NCBI RefSeq assembly: GCF_017743935.1
Contig: NZ_JAGHRE010000003.1
Location: 248,001-312,000 of the forward strand
Direction: 5' to 3'
DNA from: Tropicibacter sp. R16_0
GTDB lineage: Bacteria; Pseudomonadota; Alphaproteobacteria; Rhodobacterales; Rhodobacteraceae
Length of the DNA: 64,000 nt
A model generated the notes under the pieces. The model was given only the letters and a program-made list of their open reading frames with translations. It made no database searches and was not told where the DNA came from. Positions 45,165-53,209 of this stretch are shown piece after piece. How positions within the stretch are numbered: the first letter of the stretch is position 1; every line of letters starts with the position of its first letter. The position numbers were made by a program, and so were the translations under genes.

Positions 45165-47585
45165 ATGAGCAGTTATGACGAAATGGACGCCTTCGAGGGC
45201 GCCGCACAGCAGCCATCCTTGTCCGCGCGCGCGATGGCGGCGCGGCCGATGCCTTACCTGGACGACCTCAACCCGGCGCAGCGCGAAGCGGTCGAGATGC
45301 TGGATGGGCCGGTGCTGATGCTGGCCGGTGCCGGGACGGGCAAGACCAAGGCGCTGACCACGCGCATCGTGCATCTGCTGAACACCCACAAGGCCCGCCC
45401 GAATGAGATCTTGGCGGTGACCTTCACCAACAAGGCCGCGCGCGAGATGAAGAACCGCGTTGGCCGCATGTTGGGGCAACCGGCCGAGGGGATGCCCTGG
45501 CTGGGCACCTTCCATTCGATCTGCGTCAAGCTGCTGCGCCGCCATGCCGAGCTTGCGGGGCTCAAGTCCAACTTCACGATTCTGGATACCGACGACCAGC
45601 TGCGGCTGATCAAACAGCTGGTGCAGGCCGCGGGGATTGACGACAAACGCTGGCCCGCGCGGCTGTTGCTGAATGTGATCGACGGTTGGAAGAACCGCGC
45701 GCTGACGCCCGGCAAGGTGCCCGCAGGTGATGCTGGGGCCTACAATAACAAGGGCGTGGAGCTCTATGCGCAGTATCAAACCCGCCTGAAAGAGCTCAAT
45801 GCGGTCGATTTCGGTGACTTGCTATTGCACGTCGTCACGATCTTTCAGGCGCATCCCGATGTGTTGGAACAATATCAACGCTGGTTCCGCTACATCATGG
45901 TGGACGAATATCAGGACACCAACGTGGCTCAGTATTTGTGGCTGCGGCTGCTGGCTGGCGCGCATAAGAACATCTGCTGCGTCGGCGACGATGATCAGTC
46001 GATCTATGGCTGGCGCGGGGCCGAGGTGGGCAACATCCTGCGGTTCGAAAAGGACTTCCCGGGCGCCCATGTGGTGCGGCTTGAACAGAACTATCGCTCG
46101 ACCCCGCATATCCTGGCCGCTGCGTCGAACGTCATTCGCGGCAACGCGGATCGTTTGGGCAAAGAGCTGTGGACCGAAGCGGACGAGGGCGAAAAGGTTC
46201 GCCTGATCGGCCATTGGGACGGCGAGGAGGAAGCCCGTTGGATCGGCGAAGAGATTGACGCCATGCAAGGCGGCACCCGCGGCATGCGCCCCTTCAGCCT
46301 GGATGACATCGCGATTCTCGTGCGTGCCTCGCACCAGATGCGCGCGTTCGAAGATCGGTTTCTGACCATTGGTCTGCCGTACAAGGTCATCGGTGGCCCG
46401 CGGTTCTATGAGCGGTTGGAGATTCGCGATGCCATGGCCTATTTCCGGCTGGTCACCAGCCCCGAAGATGACCTGGCGTTCGAACGGATCGTCAACACGC
46501 CCAAGCGGGGCCTTGGCGACAAGGCGCAGCAAACTATCCAGATCGCGGCGCGCTCCAGCGGAGTGTCCTTGGTCGAAGGGGCGCGAATCGCGCTGGACCA
46601 AGGGTTGATCAAAGGCAAGGGCGCGGGCGCATTGCGCAAGCTGGTCGAAGATCTGTCCCGTTGGCGTGCCATGACACGCGGGCCTGTGGTCGAGATCAAC
46701 GAAGATGAGGTGATCGACGACGGATCTGAACCTCAACTTTCCTTTGGCGACCCCGAAGTCAGCCACATTGAACTGGCGCAGATCATTCTGGACGAATCCG
46801 GCTACACCACGATGTGGCAGAACACCAAAACGCCCGAAGCACCGGGGCGGCTGGAAAACCTCAAGGAACTGGTGAGCCAGCTCGACAATTTCGAGAACCT
46901 GCAGGGGTTCCTGGAGCATGTCAGCCTGGTGATGGACAACGAGCAGGAATCAGATGGCGCCAAAGTGTCGATCATGACCCTGCACGCGGCCAAGGGCCTG
47001 GAATTCCCGGCCGTCTTTTTGCCGGGGTGGGAGGATGGCCTGTTCCCTTCGCAGCGCTCGATGGACGAATCCGGTCTCAAGGGCCTCGAAGAGGAACGCC
47101 GCCTGGCCTATGTGGGGATCACCCGCGCCGAAGAGCTGTGCACCATTTCCTTTGCGGCCAACCGCAGAGTGTTCGGGCAGTGGCAGAACTCCATGCCGTC
47201 GCGGTTTGTCGACGAACTGCCCGAGGATCACGTTGATGTCCTCACCCCATCCGGTCTCTATGGTGGAGGTGCGGGCGGGGTCAGTTCCCAAGGTATCGAA
47301 ACCCGCGCGGCCGAGGCGAATGTCTATAACTCTCCCGGCTGGAAGCGCCTGCAGGCCCGCCAGGGGCAACGCGGTTTGTCTCAGCCTAAGGAAAGCCGCA
47401 ACTCGGTGATTGATCTGAACGCGGTGTCCAGCTTCACGCTGGGCGAACGGGTGTTTCACCAGAAATTCGGCTATGGTGCCGTGATCGGGATCGAGGGCGA
47501 CAAGCTTGAGATCGAGTTTGAAAAGGCAGGCACAAAAAAGGTCGTGGCCAAGTTCCTGTCCGCCAGCGACGACGTGCCGTTCTAA
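45165..47585 (+). CDS. uvrD: UvrD/PcrA-type superfamily 1 DNA helicase
   Basis: 806 residues, a 3'-5' DNA helicase of nucleotide excision and mismatch repair. Helicase motifs in order: LNPAQREAVEM (Q motif), LAGAGTGKTKALTTRI (Walker A), LAVTFTNKAAREMKNRV, GTFHSICVKLLRRHA, IMVDEYQDTN (Walker B), CCVGDDDQSIYGWRGAEV, RLEQNYRSTPHILAAAS, VSIMTLHAAKGLEFPAVFLPGWEDGLFP and RRLAYVGITRAEE. A C-terminal Tudor-like segment (GERVFHQKFGYGAVIGIEGDKLEIEFEKAGTKKVVAKFL) is the RNA-polymerase-binding tail of PcrA/UvrD. The LexA box upstream indicates damage induction. Confidence 0.95.
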   Translation: MSSYDEMDAFEGAAQQPSLSARAMAARPMPYLDDLNPAQREAVEMLDGPVLMLAGAGTGKTKALTTRIVHLLNTHKARPNEILAVTFTNKAAREMKNRVGRMLGQPAEGMPWLGTFHSICVKLLRRHAELAGLKSNFTILDTDDQLRLIKQLVQAAGIDDKRWPARLLLNVIDGWKNRALTPGKVPAGDAGAYNNKGVELYAQYQTRLKELNAVDFGDLLLHVVTIFQAHPDVLEQYQRWFRYIMVDEYQDTNVAQYLWLRLLAGAHKNICCVGDDDQSIYGWRGAEVGNILRFEKDFPGAHVVRLEQNYRSTPHILAAASNVIRGNADRLGKELWTEADEGEKVRLIGHWDGEEEARWIGEEIDAMQGGTRGMRPFSLDDIAILVRASHQMRAFEDRFLTIGLPYKVIGGPRFYERLEIRDAMAYFRLVTSPEDDLAFERIVNTPKRGLGDKAQQTIQIAARSSGVSLVEGARIALDQGLIKGKGAGALRKLVEDLSRWRAMTRGPVVEINEDEVIDDGSEPQLSFGDPEVSHIELAQIILDESGYTTMWQNTKTPEAPGRLENLKELVSQLDNFENLQGFLEHVSLVMDNEQESDGAKVSIMTLHAAKGLEFPAVFLPGWEDGLFPSQRSMDESGLKGLEEERRLAYVGITRAEELCTISFAANRRVFGQWQNSMPSRFVDELPEDHVDVLTPSGLYGGGAGGVSSQGIETRAAEANVYNSPGWKRLQARQGQRGLSQPKESRNSVIDLNAVSSFTLGERVFHQKFGYGAVIGIEGDKLEIEFEKAGTKKVVAKFLSASDDVPF

Positions 47586-47872
47586 ATCCCGTCTACGATG
47601 ATGGCGTTGGTCGTTGCTGTAGCGTGCCTGATGCGCGCCAGCTCAACGTATTCTGGGTCGTTCTTCCAGGCATAGGCTGTTTCCAAATCCGGAAACTCCA
47701 TCAACACAACGCCGCCCTCGGGCCATTCCCCTTCGACGCAGTCCACTGGTTTGGATGACACGGTCAGCAGGCGGCCCTTGTGCCGTTCAAAGATGGGCAG
47801 GAACCCTTTGAGGTAGTCCTGATACCCGTCGGGGTCATGGATGTTCAATTGAGCAAAGAAATAGGCAGGCAT
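47582..47872 (-). CDS. DUF1330 family protein
   Basis: 96 residues from ATG 47872. It is a ferredoxin-like fold of the DUF1330 (dimeric alpha-beta barrel) group: MPAYFFAQLNIHDPDGYQDYLKGFLPIFERHKGRLLTVSSKPVDCVEGEWPEGGVVLMEFPDLETAYAWKNDPEYVELARIRHATATTNAIIVDGI. Longer frames run into the small-RNA region and are rejected. Function unknown. Its 3' end overlaps the convergent helicase stop by 4 bases, and the small-RNA terminator lies 50 bp upstream of its start. Confidence 0.9.
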   Translation of the reverse strand: MPAYFFAQLNIHDPDGYQDYLKGFLPIFERHKGRLLTVSSKPVDCVEGEWPEGGVVLMEFPDLETAYAWKNDPEYVELARIRHATATTNAIIVDGI

Positions 47873-47921
47873 TGTCGTCTCCCTGGCTGCGGTCGCTGCC
47901 AGCCTATCACTTTGGCCGTCG

Positions 47922-47968
47922 AAAACGAAAAACGGCGGTTCCCAGGGAGGAGGAGGGGAACCGCCGTT
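47922..47968 (-). terminator. Terminator of the cuckoo RNA array
   Basis: AACGGCGGTTCC and GGAACCGCCGTT form a perfect 12-bp stem whose loop carries the last CCUCCUCCC motif. On the minus strand it is followed by TTTTCGTTTTCG. The final sRNA hairpin therefore doubles as the intrinsic terminator for the whole DUF1127-sRNA transcript. Confidence 0.85.
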
Positions 47969-48008
47969 CATGACAACATCGAGACAGGGAGGAGGAGAGC
48001 CCCGATGT
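47931..48008 (-). ncRNA. CcsR-like (cuckoo) small RNA, copy 4
   Basis: Two hairpins each display CCUCCUCCC in the loop. The 5' one has ACATCG/CGATGT arms (47976-48008). The 3' one has AACGGCGGTTCC/GGAACCGCCGTT arms and ends the transcript. The 5' stem and the terminal stem differ in sequence from copies 2 and 3, but the loop motifs are identical. It belongs to the stress-induced, Hfq-binding cuckoo RNA family of Rhodobacteraceae. Confidence 0.85.
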
Positions 48009-48041
48009 ATTCGAACCCGGGTTTGAGCCCGGTATGAGGTC

Positions 48042-48120
48042 GCGGCGGCTTCAGGGAGGAGGAGGAAGCCACCGCTCGCTTTCAACATCCAAGGTCAGGG
48101 AGGAGGAGAGACCCGGATGT
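48042..48120 (-). ncRNA. CcsR-like (cuckoo) small RNA, copy 3
   Basis: The 5' hairpin has ACATCC/GGATGT arms (48085-48120). The 3' hairpin has GCGGTGGCTTC/GAAGCCGCCGC arms (48042-48075) with one C-A mismatch. Each loop holds CCUCCUCCC. Nearly identical to copy 2, offset by exactly 114 bp, which shows a recent unit duplication. The spacer toward copy 4 contains its own small CCGGG/CCCGG hairpin, a likely processing site. Confidence 0.88.
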
Positions 48121-48155
48121 ATCCGCGTTCCGGCATCCAAAGCCGGTATGAGGTC

Positions 48156-48234
48156 GCGGCGGCTTCAGGGAGGAGGAGGAAGCCGCCGCTCGCTTTCAAC
48201 ATCCAAGGTCAGGGAGGAGGAGAGACCCGGATGT
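48156..48234 (-). ncRNA. CcsR-like (cuckoo) small RNA, copy 2
   Basis: The 5' hairpin has ACATCC/GGATGT arms (48199-48234) and the 3' hairpin has perfect GCGGCGGCTTC/GAAGCCGCCGC arms (48156-48189). Both loops show CCUCCUCCC. The spacer to copy 3 holds a CCGGC/GCCGG hairpin. This is the most regular of the four copies. Confidence 0.88.
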
Positions 48235-48268
48235 ATCTGCGTTCCGGCATCCAAGGCCGGTATTTGGT

Positions 48269-48340
48269 GCGGCGACATCAGGGAGGAGGAGGATGCCGCC
48301 GCTTAACTCAGACCCCAGGGAGGAGGAGAGGAGCCTGAAT
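48269..48340 (-). ncRNA. CcsR-like (cuckoo) small RNA, copy 1
   Basis: The first copy after the DUF1127 stop, 18 bp away. The 5' hairpin (48305-48340) is imperfect (TCAG...CTGA arms with G-U pairs). The 3' hairpin has GCGGCGACATC/GATGCCGCCGC arms (48269-48302). Both loops carry CCUCCUCCC. In Rhodobacter sphaeroides four such RNAs (CcsR1-4) are cut from a transcript shared with a DUF1127 gene; the same order is seen here. Confidence 0.85.
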
Positions 48341-48357
48341 TCAGTATCTTTTTCCGC

Positions 48358-48582
48358 TTAACGTGCGGTGTATTCGGCCGAAGCCTGCTGCGCCACGCGC
48401 TTGATCATCGAGCGGTGCAGGCCCAGATCGGCCAGCTCACGCGCCGACAGGGCGCTCAGCTCGTTAACGGTCTGACGGTACATCCGGTTGCGGATGTAGC
48501 GGGTTTTTGCGGCCTCGATCAGCGAGGAGAAGCCGGAGAATGTTGCGCCTTTTGCGGCGGTGTAGTCGCTGGTGACAGCCAT
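48358..48582 (-). CDS. DUF1127 small protein (CcaF1-like)
   Basis: 74 residues with the C-terminal arginine-rich DUF1127 motif YRQTVNELSALSARELADLGLHRSMIKRVA. DUF1127 proteins are small RNA-binding factors. In Rhodobacter sphaeroides the homologue encoded directly before CcsR1-4 (CcaF1) influences CcsR RNA maturation and turnover. Here it also stands directly before four CcsR-like RNAs with an RpoH-like promoter in front, so the same job is inferred. The ribosome site before the ATG is weak. Confidence 0.92.
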   Translation of the reverse strand: MAVTSDYTAAKGATFSGFSSLIEAAKTRYIRNRMYRQTVNELSALSARELADLGLHRSMIKRVAQQASAEYTAR

Positions 48583-48642
48583 GATCTTTACCTATCGTCG
48601 TATCGTCTCTGCCGCGTCGGTGCGGCGTTTGCTTGAGACTGA

Positions 48643-48669
48643 AAATAGGCAAATGCTGCGATTGCACAA
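48643..48669 (-). promoter_or_regulatory. RpoH-like promoter of the DUF1127-cuckoo RNA operon
   Basis: Minus-strand TTG (48669-48667), then 17 bases, then CCTATTT (48649-48643). This fits the RpoHI/RpoHII promoter type described for Rhodobacter (CTTG-N17-CYTATNT) except for the leading base. The expected start is about 50 bases before the DUF1127 ATG. Confidence 0.6.
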
Positions 48670-48948
48670 TAGCTTGTCGGATCAATGCTGCTATGCAGCA
48701 ATTGCATGGATTGTCCCGCAAAATCACAGGCTTCGCGAAAGACACATATTTTATTGGGGTTTCGATGTGCCTGATACGTTCCTGCGGCGGGCGAATTCCT
48801 TTCACACATGATTGAGCGCCGTTTTTTTACGCAGCGTGACGCGGTTTTGGCTCTTGAAAAAAGCTCGAGGCCACGTGGGGGCATCGACTCGGTTACTGGG
48901 GGCGGTCGTGATGTATGCGCCCGGCTGTGCAACTGCCCAGGGTAGGGG
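48670..48948. other. Upstream half of the long intergenic region before mraZ, no gene seen
   Basis: Between the DUF1127 promoter and the first MraZ boxes no reading frame has a ribosome site or recognisable product. The sequence is ordinary and AT-richer than the genes around it. Confidence 0.4.
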
Positions 48949-48997
48949 TGGGAATGCATGGGACGGGAATGCATGGGACCTGTGGGAAACCATGGGA
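48949..48997 (+). promoter_or_regulatory. MraZ box cluster A, distal
   Basis: Five TGGGA units at 48949, 48959, 48974, 48983 and 48993, plus one CGGGA at 48964, separated by 4-10 bases. Established MraZ sites are TGGGN repeats with 5-base spacers. The first pair and the last pair here have exactly 5-base spacers. It lies about 560 bp before mraZ and may be an auxiliary site. Confidence 0.65.
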
Positions 48998-49106
48998 CGG
49001 CCTGCATTCACAGGTTTTAATGGCATTTCAGATGCAGATGATTCCGTGTGTTTTCAGAGATCGCCGTGGCTTTCATGCTGCTCAGTCACAGACGTCAGAA
49101 CTTTTT

Positions 49107-49154
49107 TGGGAAAAGATGGGATGTTTTGGAAAGGCGCCATTTTGTCTATATATG
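49107..49154 (+). promoter_or_regulatory. MraZ box cluster B and overlapping promoter
   Basis: TGGGA-N5-TGGGA-N5-TGGAA (starts 49107, 49117, 49127), the canonical three-box, 10-bp-period MraZ operator. TTGGAA (49126-49131), which overlaps the third box, and TATATG (49149-49154) at 17-bp spacing form a plausible promoter. MraZ binding would block it, giving autoregulation of the division cluster. A transcript from here would have a leader of about 400 bases. Confidence 0.75.
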
Positions 49155-49184
49155 GGTGGCTGCCTTTCCTATCCGTCTATATGC

Positions 49185-49213
49185 TGTGGATAACTGGGTT
49201 AATGGGGGATTGA
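49185..49213 (+). promoter_or_regulatory. DnaA box next to a CtrA-like site in the mraZ leader
   Basis: TGTGGATAA (49185-49193) is the perfect 9-bp DnaA box read on this strand. Six bases on, TTAA-N7-TTGA (49199-49213) is one mismatch from a CtrA box. They fall downstream of the promoter proposed at 49126-49154, where bound proteins could act as roadblocks or serve another start. Confidence 0.5.
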
Positions 49214-49466
49214 CTCTGTGGGCATTTTTACCCAACTTCCCGAATCTCTCCAAAATTTCCTATTGATTTCCATGAATTCCCATGGCATCCCTTGTTCATC
49301 GGATGAGAACGAGACAGCAGGGGCAGCAAACGACCCCAAACCAACAATAAGCAGGTTTCATACAGGCGCTTCGCTTTCATCAGAACCAAGAGATCCGGCG
49401 CGCGAGCGAGCAGACATCCCCCCAGGTGGCGCGCGCAGTCGGACATCCCCGCAAGGCGGGATCAGG

Positions 49467-49502
49467 CGGCGGGTTGATCAGTGGCAGCAGATCAACCCGC
49501 CG
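49467..49502 (+). terminator. Hairpin with weak U-tract in the mraZ leader, possible attenuator
   Basis: CGGCGGGTTGATC and GATCAACCCGCCG pair over 13 bp across a 10-base loop, followed by TTTCTACTTTCT. It ends 56 bases before the mraZ start. It could end a fraction of leader transcripts, or end an unrecognised RNA from the region. The U-run is interrupted, so efficiency is doubtful. Confidence 0.45.
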
Positions 49503-49558
49503 TTTCTACTTTCTGGGGGCGAAATACAAGTTGGCGCATAGCGAAAGGGACGGTCGTT

Positions 49559-50062
49559 TTGGCGCGCAGGTTCAGAGGCGAGAGCCAGAATAAGGTGGAT
49601 ACGAAAGGCAGGGTGTCGATTCCTGCCTCGTTTCGCCGTGTTCTGGAGGCTGGCGATCCGAACTGGCAGTCCGGCGATCAGCCCGAACTTGTGATTGTCT
49701 ACGGAGACCACCGCCGCAAATTCCTGGAATGCTACACGATGGAGGCGATCGACGAGGTCGACGCCAAGATCGACGCACTGCCGCGCGGCTCGATGGAGCG
49801 CAAGATGCTTCAGCGCATGTTCCACGGTCAGTCGTTTCCCACAGCCGTGGATGAAACCGGCCGTCTGGTCCTGCCCGCCAAGCTGCGCAAGAAGATCGAC
49901 CTGGATAAGGAAGCCTTCTTTATCGCCGCCGGTGACACTTTCCAGATCTGGAAGCCCGAGACATACGAGACAGAGGAACTGGCCAAGGCCGAAGAGTGGC
50001 TGGATGAACTGCCGGACGACTTTGATCCGATGGCCTTCCTTGATGGCGCGGGGGGCGCGTAA
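49559..50062 (+). CDS. mraZ: Division/cell wall cluster regulator
   Basis: 167 residues from TTG 49559, giving [23 protein letters not shown], the N-terminus expected for the family; AGGGA lies eight bases upstream. Two AbrB-like SpoVT domains each carry the DxxGR signature: [17 protein letters not shown] near residue 13 and [17 protein letters not shown] near 103. MraZ is a ring-shaped DNA-binding protein that represses its own cluster through TGGGN repeats, which are present upstream. rsmH starts 5 bases after the stop. Confidence 0.95.
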   Translation: MARRFRGESQNKVDTKGRVSIPASFRRVLEAGDPNWQSGDQPELVIVYGDHRRKFLECYTMEAIDEVDAKIDALPRGSMERKMLQRMFHGQSFPTAVDETGRLVLPAKLRKKIDLDKEAFFIAAGDTFQIWKPETYETEELAKAEEWLDELPDDFDPMAFLDGAGGA

Positions 50063-50066
50063 CGGC

Positions 50067-51059
50067 ATGGCTGCTGCGGCCACCCCCGATCAAGACCCTC
50101 ACATCCCTGTATTGTTGCGTCCTTTGCTGGCTGCCGTGTCCCCTGTTTCGGGGCGGTGGCTGGATGGCACCTTTGGGGCAGGGGGATATACCCGTGGTTT
50201 GCTGGCCGCAGGTGCGGACACGGTCATTGGCGTCGATCGCGACCCGCTGGCGTTTGAGATGGCCGCCGATTGGGCCGGTGAGTATGGCGACCGCCTGGTG
50301 ATGCAGGCCGGTGTGTTCTCGCGCATGGATGAATATGCCAGCGATCTGGACGGCGTCGTGCTCGATCTGGGCGTCTCGTCGATGCAGTTGGACCTAGCTG
50401 AGCGCGGGTTTTCTTTCATGAAAGATGGCCCGCTGGACATGCGCATGTCGCAGGATGGCCCGTCGGCCGCTGATCTGGTGAATGAGGCCAGCGAAGAGGA
50501 TCTGGCCGACATCCTGTTCCATTATGGTGAAGAGCGCGCCAGCCGTCGGATCGCCAAGGCCATCGTGCGCGAGCGAACCGTGGCGGCGATCACGACGACA
50601 CTGCACTTGGCCAAGATCATCGAATCCTGCCTGCCGCGTCCCAAGCCCGGGCAATCGCATCCCGCCACACGCAGTTTTCAGGCGCTGCGGATCGCTGTGA
50701 ATGACGAATACGGCGAGCTGTTTCGCGGCCTTATGGCAGCCGAACGCGCTTTGAAGCCCGGTGGGCAATTGGCCGTGGTCACGTTTCATTCTGTCGAAGA
50801 CCGGATGGTCAAGCGCTTCTTGCAGGCGCGGGCGGGCAAGACCGGGCGCGCCAACCGATACGCGCCCGAGGTTGCACAGGATGCACCGCAGTTCACCATC
50901 AAGACGCGCAAGGCCGTTGGGCCGGACGCACAAGAGCTGGAAGAAAACCCGCGTTCGCGCTCTGCCAAGCTGCGGGTGGCCATTCGAACCGACGCACCGG
51001 CCGGAGAGGTTGATGGCAAGAGCATCGGCATGCCGATGTTGAAAGGGGGGAAGCGATGA
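50067..51059 (+). CDS. rsmH: 16S rRNA m4C1402 methyltransferase
   Basis: 330 residues. SAM-dependent N4-methylation of C1402 in the ribosomal P site. Motifs: [32 protein letters not shown] (SAM loop), [48 protein letters not shown] and [28 protein letters not shown] 50067 begins [17 protein letters not shown]; the frame is open further back inside mraZ but that is a shadow. It overlaps ftsL by 4 bases. Confidence 0.97.
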   Translation: MAAAATPDQDPHIPVLLRPLLAAVSPVSGRWLDGTFGAGGYTRGLLAAGADTVIGVDRDPLAFEMAADWAGEYGDRLVMQAGVFSRMDEYASDLDGVVLDLGVSSMQLDLAERGFSFMKDGPLDMRMSQDGPSAADLVNEASEEDLADILFHYGEERASRRIAKAIVRERTVAAITTTLHLAKIIESCLPRPKPGQSHPATRSFQALRIAVNDEYGELFRGLMAAERALKPGGQLAVVTFHSVEDRMVKRFLQARAGKTGRANRYAPEVAQDAPQFTIKTRKAVGPDAQELEENPRSRSAKLRVAIRTDAPAGEVDGKSIGMPMLKGGKR

Positions 51060-51406
51060 GAAGCATCATTTATGTCCTGACCGCATTGGCGGTGTTTGGC
51101 CTTGCCCTCTGGGCCTACCAGGAGAATTACAAGACGCAGCAGGTGTTGAAAGACACCCAGCGTTTGCAACGCGAGATCGGGGATGCGCAGGTCCGCCTGA
51201 GCGTCCTGCGCGCCGAATGGGCCTATCTCAACCGCCCCGATCGCCTGCGCGAGCTGGCCGATCTGAACTTTGATCGCCTTGGGCTGTTGCCCCTGCGCCC
51301 CGATCAGTTCGGCCGCGTGGATGAGGTCGCCTATCCCCCGGCGCCCCTGCCGCCGATCACCAATGCCGTTGATGTGTCGACCCTGACCGGGGAGCAATTC
51401 CCATGA
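51056..51406 (+). CDS. ftsL: Cell division protein FtsL
   Basis: 116 residues. A short cytosolic N-terminus, one membrane helix ([19 protein letters not shown]), then a coiled-coil segment ([43 protein letters not shown]). FtsL with FtsB and FtsQ bridges to FtsWI at the septum. Sequence conservation in this family is low; assignment rests on topology, the [18 protein letters not shown] block and position between rsmH and ftsI. Coupled by 4-base overlaps on both sides. Confidence 0.92.
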   Translation: MRSIIYVLTALAVFGLALWAYQENYKTQQVLKDTQRLQREIGDAQVRLSVLRAEWAYLNRPDRLRELADLNFDRLGLLPLRPDQFGRVDEVAYPPAPLPPITNAVDVSTLTGEQFP

Positions 51407-53190
51407 GCCGTATCCCCCTGCGCCCGCTGGCCCGTATTCTGGACGCCCGCAGCAAGGGCGAAAACCCCGACGCCATCGAACGCGAGAACATCCGCCAACG
51501 CCATGAAGAGATGCAGGACCGCGCCCGCGCCCGCGCCGAGGGGCGGCTTTTGGTTCTGGGTGTCTTCTTTTTCTGCGCCTTTTCGGTTGTGGGCGCGCGC
51601 ATGGGACTTTTGGCTACATCCGAGGCGCAAGAGCCGCTGGCCAGTGCCACGGGCGCCAACATCGCCACCCAACGCGCCGATATCGTCGACCGCGAGGGGC
51701 GCATTCTGGCGACAAACTTTGAAACGCACTCGCTTTACGCTCAGCCGCCGCTGATGGTTGATCCGGTTGCCGCCGCCGAAGGGTTGGCACAGGTGTTTCC
51801 GGATCTGGATAAAGAGCGTCTGATCAAGGACTTCACTGGCAAACGCAAATTCATCTGGATCAAGAAACGCATCTCGCCCGAGCAAAAACAGGCGGTGCAT
51901 GACATCGGCGATCCAGGCCTGCTCTTTGGGCCACGCGAGATGCGGCTGTACCCCAACGGCATGCTGGCCGCCCACGTGCTGGGTGGCGCGGGCTTTGGCA
52001 AGGAAGGCGTGAACGCGGCCGAGGTCATCGGCGTCGCGGGCGTGGAAAAGCAGTTCGACGGCTACCTGCGCGACCCGGCCAACGGGGCCAAGCCGCTGCA
52101 ACTTTCACTGGATTTGACCGTTCAGGCCGCGGCCGAGCGTGTCCTGCTTGGCGGCATGAAGATCATGAACGCTAAAGGGGCCTCGTCGGTTCTGATGGAT
52201 GTGCATACCGGCGAGGTGATCTCGGTGGCCTCACTGCCCGCGTTTGATCCCAACGATCGTCCGCGTCCGCCTACCAGCGGTTTTGACCCCTCGGACAGCC
52301 CGCTGTTCAATCGTGCGGTTCAGGGGGTCTATGAATTGGGCTCGGTCTACAAGATCTTTACGGCTGCGCAGGCGGTTGATCTGGGACTGGTCAATTCCGA
52401 AACCATCATCGACACATCCGGCCCGATGCGGGTAGGCGGCTTTCCGATTGGTGAGTTCCGCAACAAGAACTACGGCAAGCTGAGCGTCGCCGACATCATC
52501 GTCAAAAGCTCGAACCGGGGGACCGGTCGGCTGGCGATGCAGATCGGGGTCAAGCGGCAAAAGGACTTCCTGAACTCTTTGGGTATGTTCGATCCGACAC
52601 CATTCGAAATTGTCGAGGCCAAAGGCGGTCAGCCGTTGCTGCCGAAGCAGTGGGGCGAGTTGAGCACCGTCACCATTTCATATGGGCACGGGCTGTCGAC
52701 CAGCCCGATGCATCTGGCAGCGGGGTATGCGGCCATCGCCAATGGCGGGCATTATGTCAGCCCGACGGTTCTGCGCCAGAAGGGGCCGCAGTATGGCCCG
52801 CGCGTGATGTCGCCGACAGCTGCGCGTCAGGCACGCAAGATGTTGCGCAAGGTGGTGACCAGCGGCACGGCCAGCTTTGGCGAGGTTCCGGGCTATGCGG
52901 TTGGCGGCAAAACGGGCACCGCCGACAAGCCCAAGCCGCGTGGAGGTTACTACGAGGACAAGGTCATAGCCACGTTCGCCACGCTTTTCCCGGCAAACGA
53001 CCCGAAATACGTGCTGGTGGTGACTCTGGATGAGCCGTCGATCCTGGCTTACGGCGAAAAGCGCCGGACGGCGGGCTGGACTGCGGTTCCGGTGGCGGCC
53101 GAGATGATTGGTCGCGTCGCGCCGCTCTTGGGCCTCAGGCCACAGGTTGAGCCCGGCGAAACCGCTGGTATAACGCTGACCTCAAACTAA
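51403..53190 (+). CDS. ftsI: Septal peptidoglycan transpeptidase (penicillin-binding protein 3)
   Basis: 595 residues. Cytosolic tail, one membrane helix near 47-65 ([23 protein letters not shown]), a PBP dimerisation domain ([28 protein letters not shown]) and the transpeptidase. The active-site motifs are not all standard: the SxxK region reads [13 protein letters not shown] (Ser with Lys three residues on), SSN is in [13 protein letters not shown], and KTGT is in [11 protein letters not shown]. It cross-links septal wall with FtsW. The start overlaps ftsL by 4 bases. Confidence 0.97.
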   Translation: MSRIPLRPLARILDARSKGENPDAIERENIRQRHEEMQDRARARAEGRLLVLGVFFFCAFSVVGARMGLLATSEAQEPLASATGANIATQRADIVDREGRILATNFETHSLYAQPPLMVDPVAAAEGLAQVFPDLDKERLIKDFTGKRKFIWIKKRISPEQKQAVHDIGDPGLLFGPREMRLYPNGMLAAHVLGGAGFGKEGVNAAEVIGVAGVEKQFDGYLRDPANGAKPLQLSLDLTVQAAAERVLLGGMKIMNAKGASSVLMDVHTGEVISVASLPAFDPNDRPRPPTSGFDPSDSPLFNRAVQGVYELGSVYKIFTAAQAVDLGLVNSETIIDTSGPMRVGGFPIGEFRNKNYGKLSVADIIVKSSNRGTGRLAMQIGVKRQKDFLNSLGMFDPTPFEIVEAKGGQPLLPKQWGELSTVTISYGHGLSTSPMHLAAGYAAIANGGHYVSPTVLRQKGPQYGPRVMSPTAARQARKMLRKVVTSGTASFGEVPGYAVGGKTGTADKPKPRGGYYEDKVIATFATLFPANDPKYVLVVTLDEPSILAYGEKRRTAGWTAVPVAAEMIGRVAPLLGLRPQVEPGETAGITLTSN

Positions 53191-53209
53191 CCAATTGGGC
53201 AGGGGCGTC

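Noticed and set aside
47940-48340. Regularly spaced GGGAGGAGG repeats that look like a CRISPR array, and open frames through them on the plus strand
   Set aside because: Repeat spacing alternates (about 33-48 and 62-67 bp), the sequence between is also repeated, and each motif is in a hairpin loop. This is a small-RNA array. The plus-strand frames are by-products of the repeats.
48800-49540. RNase P RNA, which lies near mraZ in some alphaproteobacteria
   Set aside because: The conserved GAGGAAAGTCCGG and ACAGAGA-type core sequences are absent on both strands.
48812-49541. Open frames of 70-130 codons upstream of mraZ
   Set aside because: No ribosome site, no recognisable protein sequence, and they run through MraZ boxes, a DnaA box and hairpins.
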